A stretch of 5,629 nucleotides of DNA from JBBRLG01 sp038231495 (GTDB taxonomy: Bacteria > Planctomycetota > Planctomycetia > Gemmatales > Gemmataceae), in contig JBBRLG010000489.1 in assembly GCA_038231495.1 (NCBI GenBank), positions 1 through 5,629 on the forward strand. The letters run 5' to 3'. Below the pieces are notes generated by a model that was not told where the DNA came from, ran no database searches, and saw only the letters and a list, made by a program, of their open reading frames with translations. Within the stretch, counting starts at the first letter, position 1. Every line of letters starts with the position of its first letter. Position numbers and translations under genes: made by a program. Positions 1-5,067 of this stretch are shown here, one piece after another.

Positions 1-1162
1 GGCCGAACTCGCCGCCCCAGACTACCAAGGTGTCGTCGAGCAGGCCGCGCCGCTTCAGGTCCTGGACCAACGCGGCACTGGCGCGGTCGGTCTCCTTGCA
101 CACGCGGTCGAGTCCCGTCGTCAGGTTGTCGCCGCCGGAACCGTGGTGGTCCCAGTCGGTGTGGTATAGCTGCACGAAGCGTACGCCGCGCTCGACCAAC
201 CGCCGGGCCAGTAGGCAGTTGTTCGCGAACGACGACTTGCCGGGCACCGCACCGTACTTTTCCAGCGTTTTCGTATCTTCTTTGGCGAGATCGATCAACT
301 CCGGTGCGCTCGTCTGCATGCGGTAGGCCATTTCGTAGGCCGAGATGCGCGTTGCAATCTCCGGGTCGCCGGTGTCGGCGAGGTGCAGTTCGTTCAAATC
401 CTTGAGGGCGTCGAGCGCCTGTCGCTGGCCGCCGGGGGTGACGCCCTTGGGGCTGCTCAGGTTCAGCACGGGGTCGCCACTGTTGCGGAACGGCACGCCT
501 TGATACGTCGTCGGCAGGAAGCCGCTGCCCCACAAGGGCGCGCCGCCACGCGGGCCGCGCGGGCCGGACTGTAAGACAACGAAACCGGGCAAATCCTTCG
601 CCTCGCTGCCGATGCCATAAGTCGTCCACGCGCCGATGCTCGGCCGGCCGAACTGTGCCGACCCCGTGTTGACGAACAGCTTGGCCGGCGCGTGGTTGAA
701 CACGTCGGTCGCCAGCGAACGCACGATCGTTACGTCGTCCACGATGCCGGCGAAGTGCGGCAAACACTCCGACACCCACGTCCCGTTTTTGCCGTGTTGA
801 GCAAACTTGCGCTTCGTGCCGAGCAGCTTCGGCACCTCCTTGGAAAAACTGTCCATGAAGGCGAACCGCTTGCCCTTGATGAATTCGTCGGGGATCGGTT
901 TGCCGTGCAGTTCGTCGAGCTTCGGTTTGTGGTCGAATAGGTCGATTTGGCTCGGCCCGCCCGCCATGAAGAGGTAGATGACGCGCTTCGCCTTGGCGGG
1001 GAAGTGCCCTTGCTTCGGCGCGAGCGGGTTGCCGAGTGGCGCTTGCTCGGTCGCGCGGCCCTCGTTCCACAGCGACGCTAGCGCGAGCGAGCCGAGACCG
1101 AGGCCGCACTGTTTGAAGAAGTGGCGGCGCGTCTGCGCCAGCAGGGGGTTCGTCGGTGTCAT
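1..1162 (-). CDS. DUF1501 family protein with Tat signal, C-terminus cut off by window edge
   Basis: I translated this frame directly from the minus strand: ATG at 1162-1160, open without a stop to position 1, 387 residues visible. Residues 11-17 (TRRHFFK) followed by a hydrophobic stretch to about residue 32 form a twin-arginine signal, so the protein is probably exported folded. The mature part has DUF1501 hallmarks: VIYLFMAGGPSQIDLFDHKP at 61-80, a conserved NHAP segment at 156-159, NCLLARRLVERGVRFVQLYH at 315-334 with the following TDWDHHG, and LLDDTLVVWGGEFG at the edge. Family members are usually about 470-490 aa, so roughly 90 residues lie outside the window. DUF1501 is related to the alkaline phosphatase/sulfatase fold, but its substrate is not established. 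The start lies 7 bp after the stop of the upstream cytochrome-like gene, so the two are surely cotranscribed; only a weak GGGA precedes it. Family call is firm, biochemical role unknown. Confidence 0.95.
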   Translation of the reverse strand, partial: MTPTNPLLAQTRRHFFKQCGLGLGSLALASLWNEGRATEQAPLGNPLAPKQGHFPAKAKRVIYLFMAGGPSQIDLFDHKPKLDELHGKPIPDEFIKGKRFAFMDSFSKEVPKLLGTKRKFAQHGKNGTWVSECLPHFAGIVDDVTIVRSLATDVFNHAPAKLFVNTGSAQFGRPSIGAWTTYGIGSEAKDLPGFVVLQSGPRGPRGGAPLWGSGFLPTTYQGVPFRNSGDPVLNLSSPKGVTPGGQRQALDALKDLNELHLADTGDPEIATRISAYEMAYRMQTSAPELIDLAKEDTKTLEKYGAVPGKSSFANNCLLARRLVERGVRFVQLYHTDWDHHGSGGDNLTTGLDRVCKETDRASAALVQDLKRRGLLDDTLVVWGGEFG

Positions 1163-1169
1163 GGGGGTG

Positions 1170-3701
1170 TCATTCCCGGGTAATGAATTCGTCGAGGTTG
1201 AGCAACACGCGCGCCGCCGCGGTCCAGGCCGCGAACTCCGGCACGTCGGCGTCCTTGGGCAAGTCGGCCGGCACCAGCGCCCGCGCCTGTTGCGGCTCTT
1301 TGGCGAACGCTTCACGTTGCCGGTCCAGCAGGCGCTTGAGGACCTGCACTTCCTTGGCCGACGGCTGCCGCGCCGTGCAGAGGCGGAAGGCGTAGGCCAG
1401 GCGGTCCTCGTCCGGGCCGCGCGCGTCTTTTAACAAGCGGCCGGCCAGCCCCTGGGCAAGTTCGAGATACGCCTGGTCGTTGAGAAGGGTTAAGGCTTGC
1501 AGCGGTGTCGTCGAGCGGTTGCGGCGGGTGCAGGTCGCGCCGCCGTCGGGCGCGTCGAAGACCGTCAGCGCCGGGTACGGGGCCGAACGCCACAGGTAGG
1601 TGTAAATCCCGCGGCGGTAGCGGTCGGGGCCGACGCTCGCCTTCCAGTCGCGCGGCACCTGCGTGAAATTGTAAACGCCCGGCGGTTGCGGCGGGTAGAC
1701 GCTCGGCCCGCCGACCGTCGGCGTCAGCAACCCGCTCGACGCCAGGGCCGCATCGCGAATGACTTCGGCGTCGAGCCGCAGCCGGTTTTGCCGGGCCAGC
1801 AGCCGGTTGCGCGAGTCCACCGTCGCCAGGTCGGGCCGGCTGCACGACGCTTGCCGATAGGTCGCTGACGTGACGATCAGTCGGTGCATGGCTTTCATGC
1901 CCCATTTGCGAGTGACGAATTCGCTTGCCAGGTAGTCGAGCAATTCGGGGTGCGTCGGCGGCGTACCCTGCGTGCCGAAATCGTTCTCCGTCTCGACCAG
2001 GCCGATGCCGAAATACGCTTGCCAGAAGCGGTTCATCGCCACCCGCGCCGTCAACGGGTTCTTCGGGTCCACGATCCAGCGCGCCAGGTCGAGGCGGTTC
2101 GGCTTCTCCTGCGCCGGCAGCGGCGGCAGGAGCGCGGGCACGCCGGGCGCGACGGCGACGCCCTTGCGCGTGAAGTCGCCGCCGAGCATAACGTGCGTCG
2201 GCCGTGGCGTCGCGCGCTCCTGGACCACGAGCGTCGTCGTGATCGCCGGCAGTTTTTTCTTCGTGTCGCCGACCTGCTGTTCCAGCGTGCGGCGCAGGGT
2301 CAAGGCGTAAACGTTTACCGCGGCGGCGAACGGGTCGCCCAGCGCCGCCGTGACGTGCGGCAGCTGATCGACCTTGCGGAACGCCCCGAGTAATGACTGC
2401 TCCTGAGCGGGGCTGCGGCCGTTGACGGCGATGGCCAGAATCTTCTGGACGTTCGCGGGCAAGAGCGCCCGGCCCTCCGGCGTCAGGCCGCCTTCCCACT
2501 TTTCCAGCCGTGCGGCCGCGCCGTGGTCGAGTGCCTTTAGGCGCTTTTCGAGATCGCTTAATACGGTTTGTACGTCCTTGCGCTTCTGCAATTCTTCCGG
2601 CGTCGCCAATTCAAGAGTCGGCTCGTCGCAGTTGTTGAAGAAGGCGAACAGCCGGTAATACTCGCGCTGCGACAGCGGGTCGAACTTGTGGTCGTGGCAC
2701 TGGCAACAGCCGACGGTCAGGCCGAGAAAGACGGTGCCGGTGGTGTTGACGCGGTCCACGACCGACTCGACGCGGAACTGCTCCACGTCGATGCCGCCTT
2801 CCTGGTTGATCTGCGTATTGCGGTGAAAGCCGGTGGCGACGCGCTGCCCGGTCGTCGCGTCCGGCAGCAGGTCGCCGGCAAGTTGTTGGATCGCGAACTG
2901 GTCGAACGGCACATCCTTGTTGAGTGCGTCGATGACCCAATCGCGGTATTTCCAGATGGAGCGCGGCGCGTCGATGCTGTAGCCGTTGCTGTCGGCGTAG
3001 CGGGCCAGGTCGAGCCAGTGCCGGCCCCAGCGTTCGCCGTAATGTGGCGAGGCCAACAGGCGCTCGACCAACTGCTCGTAGGCGTCGGGCCGCGTATCCT
3101 TGACGAACTCGTCCACCTCCTTCGGCGTCGGCGGCAGTCCGATGAGGTCGAGGCTCAGCCGGCGGATGAGGATAACGCGATCCGCCTCGGGCGACGGTTC
3201 GATACCCTCTTTTTCGAGGCGGCTGAGGATGAATCGATCGATAGGATTCCGGCACCACGCGGCATTCTTGACCTTCGGTTCGTCGGGCCGCTTGACCGAC
3301 TGAAACGCCCAGTGCCGTTGCGCGATGGGTTTCTCGGCGATCTCGTCAGCAGGGGCCTTGGCACCGGCGTCGATCCATTCGCGTAGAATTGCGATCTCTT
3401 TATTGACTAAGCGGTCGCCCTTGGACGGCATCGCGGGCGCGCCGTTGGTCCCGGTCACGGCGTCGATCAGTCGGCTGTCGCCGCTCATGCCCGCGACGAC
3501 AACCGGGCCGGATTTGCCGCCCTTGAGCATGAACGCCGCGGTGTCGAGCCGCAGTTCCGACTGCTGCTTGTCCGGCCCGTGGCAGCGGGTGCAGTTCTTG
3601 CCAAGGAGCGGCTTCACGTCGCGCAGGTAATCGACGGGCGGGGCGGCGCAGACGAACGCCGGGAATAGGGCGACAGCCCAGAGCGTGAGGAAGGTTTTCA
3701 T
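1170..3701 (-). CDS. PSCyt1-DUF1549-DUF1553 exported cytochrome c-like protein
   Basis: This 843-residue protein is complete. I chose the ATG at 3701-3699 because it opens a clear Sec signal peptide (MKTFLTLWAVALFPAFVCAA); the 47-codon extension up to 3842 is arginine-rich, unlike any export signal, and is rejected. A planctomycete cytochrome C domain (PSCyt1) spans about 25-115, with heme motif C37-T-R-C40-H41 and a likely axial methionine M91 in APAMPSKG. DUF1549 (PSCyt2) spans about 150-358, with GERWGRHWLDLARYADSNGY and a second CxxCH at C332-C335-H336 (GCCQCHDHKFDP). DUF1553 (PSD1) spans about 535-800, with MNRFWQAYFGIGLVETENDFG, RLDAEVIRDAAL and TTPLQALTLLND. The C-terminus LLNLDEFITRE is the usual family end. 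It has no LamG, PA14 or Ig-like insert, which many larger paralogs carry. The role is probably periplasmic redox or carbohydrate-linked chemistry with the adjacent DUF1501 protein; no substrate can be read from the sequence. Confidence 0.96.
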   Translation of the reverse strand: MKTFLTLWAVALFPAFVCAAPPVDYLRDVKPLLGKNCTRCHGPDKQQSELRLDTAAFMLKGGKSGPVVVAGMSGDSRLIDAVTGTNGAPAMPSKGDRLVNKEIAILREWIDAGAKAPADEIAEKPIAQRHWAFQSVKRPDEPKVKNAAWCRNPIDRFILSRLEKEGIEPSPEADRVILIRRLSLDLIGLPPTPKEVDEFVKDTRPDAYEQLVERLLASPHYGERWGRHWLDLARYADSNGYSIDAPRSIWKYRDWVIDALNKDVPFDQFAIQQLAGDLLPDATTGQRVATGFHRNTQINQEGGIDVEQFRVESVVDRVNTTGTVFLGLTVGCCQCHDHKFDPLSQREYYRLFAFFNNCDEPTLELATPEELQKRKDVQTVLSDLEKRLKALDHGAAARLEKWEGGLTPEGRALLPANVQKILAIAVNGRSPAQEQSLLGAFRKVDQLPHVTAALGDPFAAAVNVYALTLRRTLEQQVGDTKKKLPAITTTLVVQERATPRPTHVMLGGDFTRKGVAVAPGVPALLPPLPAQEKPNRLDLARWIVDPKNPLTARVAMNRFWQAYFGIGLVETENDFGTQGTPPTHPELLDYLASEFVTRKWGMKAMHRLIVTSATYRQASCSRPDLATVDSRNRLLARQNRLRLDAEVIRDAALASSGLLTPTVGGPSVYPPQPPGVYNFTQVPRDWKASVGPDRYRRGIYTYLWRSAPYPALTVFDAPDGGATCTRRNRSTTPLQALTLLNDQAYLELAQGLAGRLLKDARGPDEDRLAYAFRLCTARQPSAKEVQVLKRLLDRQREAFAKEPQQARALVPADLPKDADVPEFAAWTAAARVLLNLDEFITRE

Positions 3702-3747
3702 GCGCGTGCTCGACGGCCAACGGCGGGATTGCGGCGGGCGTAGAGTT

Positions 3748-3756
3748 ATTCTATCA
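3748..3756 (-). promoter_or_regulatory. Candidate extended -10 promoter of the cytochrome/DUF1501 operon
   Basis: On the minus strand this reads TGATAGAAT, which fits an extended -10 element (TG-N-TATAAT, one mismatch in the hexamer). It would start a transcript about 40 nt before the ATG at 3701. No good -35 hexamer lies 16-18 bp upstream, where the sequence is a C/G run. There is no Shine-Dalgarno sequence before the ATG, which is common in planctomycetes. The call rests on one motif only. Confidence 0.4.
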
Positions 3757-3864
3757 CGATACCCGAAACGCGGGGGGCAGCAAGGAAAAAGGCGAGTGGA
3801 ATCGCGCGAGGAATCCGCGAAACCCCTTTCCGGTCGAGTCAAGAAGTCAAGAACAATAACGAAG

Positions 3865-3898
3865 GTAACCGTTCCCTCCCCCCCTTACGAAGGGGGGG
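3865..3898 (+). repeat. Left terminal inverted repeat of the MITE, itself a hairpin
   Basis: This is the perfect 34-bp inverted partner of 3957-3990. Within it, 3878-3898 folds as a 9-bp perfect stem (seven C plus TT against AA plus seven G) with an ACG loop. The G run continues past the arm as G7-TA-G7 (3892-3907), which can be split into four GGG tracts and so fits a G-quadruplex pattern. Confidence 0.85.
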
Positions 3899-3956
3899 TA
3901 GGGGGGGTCAAGAACGATTGCAGTACTCGGTCATTGCGTCCACTCCACCCCCCCCG

Positions 3957-3990
3957 CCCCCCCTTCGTAAGGGGGGGAGGGAACGGTTAC
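3957..3990 (-). repeat. Right terminal inverted repeat of the MITE
   Basis: This is the perfect 34-bp inverted partner of 3865-3898, ending in GGTTAC at 3990. It carries the same internal hairpin (3957-3977: C7-TT-CGT-AA-G7). Read on the minus strand, 3963-3948 is G7-C-G8, again able to form a G-quadruplex. Confidence 0.85.
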
Positions 3991-4005
3991 TAACGAAGAA
4001 GGCGC

Positions 4006-4034
4006 TTGACAAGTCTTAAAGGCCCCGCTCCAAT
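4006..4034 (+). promoter_or_regulatory. Candidate sigma70-type promoter of the DUF4160-DUF2442 operon
   Basis: A perfect TTGACA (4006-4011) is followed after 17 bp by TCCAAT (4029-4034), which matches four of six -10 positions. Transcription would start near 4041 and give a leader of about 135 nt before the ATG at 4177. A competing -10 candidate, TAGAAT at 4134-4139, lies closer to the gene but has no recognisable -35. The -35 box begins only 7 bp after the flanking repeat of the MITE. Confidence 0.45.
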
Positions 4035-4048
4035 AGACGGGAAATAAT

Positions 4049-4080
4049 GTGCCGAGGTCTGGGATAAAGTACCGGGGCAC
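4049..4080 (+). other. Possible leader stem-loop
   Basis: GTGCC at 4049-4053 pairs with GGCAC at 4076-4080. Inside it, GGT (4056-4058) pairs with ACC (4071-4073) across a symmetric 2x2 internal loop, closing a 12-nt loop. It would lie near the 5' end of the transcript from the 4006 promoter. It matches no riboswitch class I know and may be chance in GC-rich DNA. Confidence 0.25.
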
Positions 4081-4176
4081 GTCGGTTCAAGCACCCGTTC
4101 GGCGGCAGTCACGGCTAGACGAGTTACGGTTACTAGAATACAGGCGGGCCGCACCTCTACCCGGCGAGTCAGGACG

Positions 4177-4437
4177 ATGCCACGACTCTCGCAGTTCTAT
4201 GGGATTGCGATCTACAGGTACTACCGCGATCACGCACCGCCTCACTTCCATGCTATCTACGGGGACGAAGAGGCCGTATTCGAGATCGCCACAGGGGCGG
4301 TGACGGCGGGCTACCTGCCGCGTCGGGCGCGGTCGATGGTTGAGGATTGGCTCCTGGCCCACCGAGCGGAGTTGCAGCAGGACTGGGATTTGGCCGTGGC
4401 CGGCCACCCGTTGGTGCCGGTGCCGCCACTGGTGTAG
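4177..4437 (+). CDS. DUF4160 domain protein
   Basis: This is an 86-residue complete small protein. It begins MPRLSQFYGIAIYRYYRDH, the typical DUF4160 opening, followed by the family core H19-A-P-P-H23-F-H25-A with three histidines that look like a metal or catalytic cluster. The second half (GYLPRRARSMVEDWLLAHRAEL, about 45-66) is the usual helical segment, then DWDLA. The length is normal for the family. An AGGA lies just before the ATG (4171-4174), closer than ideal; the start fits the family's conserved N-terminus. The DUF2442 gene starts 10 bp downstream, and this gene order is recurrent across many bacteria. No signal peptide or membrane segment is present, so it is cytoplasmic. Its function is unknown; a toxin-antitoxin-like role has been suspected for such pairs, but nothing here proves it. 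Confidence 0.92.
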   Translation: MPRLSQFYGIAIYRYYRDHAPPHFHAIYGDEEAVFEIATGAVTAGYLPRRARSMVEDWLLAHRAELQQDWDLAVAGHPLVPVPPLV

Positions 4438-4441
4438 AGGA
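4437..4441 (+). promoter_or_regulatory. Shine-Dalgarno site of the DUF2442 gene
   Basis: GAGGA starts on the last base of the DUF4160 stop codon and ends 6 bases before the ATG at 4448. The spacing is good and fixes the DUF2442 start. The overlap with the upstream stop suggests translational coupling of the two genes. Confidence 0.7.
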
Positions 4442-4447
4442 CTTCGG

Positions 4448-4699
4448 ATGATTCTGCGCGTCGTGAGTGCCGAGGTGTGCGGACCCCATCACTTGTCACT
4501 AACGTTCAGCGACGGGACAGTCGGGATGGCGGACCTGGGGCCGCTCCTGTCTGGGCCGGTGTTCGAGCCGCTGCGTGAGGTGGGCTACTTTGCGCGCGCG
4601 GAGTTGGACCGCGTGTGTGGGACGGTGGTCTGGCCGAACGGCGCGGACGTCGCTCCCGAGGCTCTGCGGGCGCTCGTGGGTGCGGAAGCCTTCACCTAA
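4448..4699 (+). CDS. DUF2442 domain protein
   Basis: This is an 83-residue complete small protein. Residues 3-20 (LRVVSAEVCGPHHLSLTF) and SDGTVGMADLGPLLSGPVFE (21-40) match the beta-rich core of DUF2442, and PLREVGYFARAELDRVCGTVV leads into WPNGADVAPEAL (62-73), the family's best-conserved motif. The frame is also open further upstream, to an ATG at 4340 inside the DUF4160 gene, but the conserved family start and the GAGGA site favour 4448. The fold is probably that of the NE0471 N-terminal domain-like group. It has no signal peptide. The tight spacing with DUF4160 implies that the products act together, perhaps as a complex; the biochemical role is unknown. Confidence 0.92.
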   Translation: MILRVVSAEVCGPHHLSLTFSDGTVGMADLGPLLSGPVFEPLREVGYFARAELDRVCGTVVWPNGADVAPEALRALVGAEAFT

Positions 4700-4726
4700 C
4701 CACCGCCTGATCCCCTTCCCCGCCGT

Positions 4727-4744
4727 CTTTGAAAAGATTCAAGG
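4727..4744 (+). terminator. Weak hairpin after DUF2442, possible terminator
   Basis: CTTTGAA (4727-4733) pairs with TTCAAGG (4738-4744) through seven pairs, one of them G-U, around an AAGA loop. It sits 28 bp after the DUF2442 stop, where a terminator would be expected. It is AT-rich in the stem and has no T tract after it, so intrinsic termination is doubtful. Confidence 0.25.
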
Positions 4745-4883
4745 CCGCTTGCAGCAATGGCGAGCTAACGCTTCGGCTTCAGCCGTACCGGAGCCTATTC
4801 CGAACCGCGTAACAGACATCACCACCTCCCCACCCCCTCCACCAAACTTCACGCAGAATCCGCTGTGAACGGGCAACGCATTC

Positions 4884-4913
4884 TTGCGTCCGCTGGACCG
4901 CGCCTGGTAGGAT
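4884..4913 (+). promoter_or_regulatory. Candidate promoter of the HNH endonuclease gene
   Basis: TTGCGT (4884-4889) is followed after 18 bp by TAGGAT (4908-4913), preceded by TGG so that the whole fits an extended -10 (TGGTAGGAT, 4905-4913). It resembles the TGATAGAAT candidate before the cytochrome operon. The leader to the ATG at 5068 would be about 145 nt. Confidence 0.35.
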
Positions 4914-5067
4914 AGGGAAAGCCTGAACCCGATCGCCCACGGGCGCATCCCCTATACGTGCAGAGCGCTCAGCCGCAAGCGCCGCCGCGAAGGTTCCGCT
5001 CAGCCCAACCCGAGCCGACCACCCGCCGCGGAACGCCGCTCGCAACCTCCACTGAGAAAGGGATTCC

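Larger units (their letters stand above)
3865..3990. mobile_element. IS66-type MITE (non-autonomous palindromic element)
   Basis: This 126-bp element has perfect 34-bp terminal inverted repeats (3865-3898 and 3957-3990) beginning GTAACCGTTCCCTCCC. After two mismatched bases the repeat continues for 8 more (to 3908 and from 3947), leaving a 38-bp centre (3909-3946). It is bounded by 8-bp direct repeats. It encodes no protein, so any movement would need a transposase supplied in trans. Ends starting with GTAA together with 8-bp target duplications are the hallmark of the IS66 family, hence the assignment; the transposase is not in this window. Each arm is itself a hairpin (C7-TT-ACG-AA-G7), so an alternative is a REP/BIME-like repeat, but those normally create no target duplication. 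Confidence 0.72.
3857..3998. repeat. 8-bp direct repeats (TAACGAAG) flanking the palindromic element
   Basis: TAACGAAG occurs at 3857-3864, directly before the left inverted repeat, and again at 3991-3998, directly after the right one. The match is exactly 8 bp; the bases beyond differ. This is what a target-site duplication made by transposition looks like. One caution is that the internal arm sequence TTACGAAG (3885-3892) differs by only one base, so the flanks could in principle be part of a larger repeat unit. Confidence 0.75.
3702..4176. other. Divergent intergenic region
   Basis: This 475-bp gap separates the minus-strand cytochrome operon from the plus-strand DUF4160 operon. It holds a candidate minus-strand promoter (3748-3756), the 126-bp palindromic element (3865-3990) with its flanking 8-bp repeats, a plus-strand promoter candidate (4006-4034), a second TAGAAT hexamer (4134-4139) and a possible leader stem-loop (4049-4080). 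I see no tRNA, no convincing small protein gene and no transposase. Reading frames through the C/G runs give low-complexity peptides such as PPYEGGVGG, which are products of the repeat. Confidence 0.85.
4700..5067. other. Intergenic region between DUF2442 and HNH genes
   Basis: This 368-bp gap has no convincing gene. It contains a short hairpin (4727-4744), a CGGC-TTCA-GCCG hairpin (4774-4785) and a candidate promoter for the HNH gene (4884-4913). The following stretch of about 150 bp is a C-rich leader with no recognisable structure beyond a GAGCGCTC palindrome. The minus-strand frames across it are low-complexity and lack family features. Confidence 0.8.

Noticed and set aside
1312..2499. 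395-codon minus-strand frame overlapping the cytochrome gene in another frame
   Set aside because: It is an Arg/Ala/Gly/Pro-rich frameshifted reading of the real gene, which carries DUF1553 motifs in its own frame throughout.
2568..3386. Long plus-strand open frame (272 codons) antisense to the cytochrome gene
   Set aside because: It lies wholly within the DUF1549 region on the opposite strand. Its product is rich in R, A, V and D with no family motif, typical of a GC-rich shadow frame.
3702..3842. N-terminal extension of the cytochrome gene to an upstream ATG at 3842
   Set aside because: The extra 47 residues are arginine-rich and would place the Sec signal peptide internally; the ATG at 3701 gives a normal exported protein.
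3846..3915. GTCAAGAAC repeated at 3846-3854 and 3907-3915
   Set aside because: This 9-bp direct repeat, one copy outside the MITE and one starting in its left arm, has no symmetry with the element ends; probably chance.
3865..3990. CRISPR array or rho-independent terminator as explanation for the repeats
   Set aside because: There are only two copies, in inverted orientation, with no spacer series, and the G/C hairpins lack a T tract. The flanking duplication fits a mobile element better.
3685..3993. Plus-strand frame giving a peptide with PPYEGGVGGV and PPRPPFVRGG
   Set aside because: The peptide is simply the translation of the palindromic MITE and flanking intergenic DNA; such peptides are repeat artefacts.
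4076..4120. GGTTCAAGC resembling a tRNA T-arm
   Set aside because: No acceptor, D or anticodon stems can be formed around it at proper spacing.
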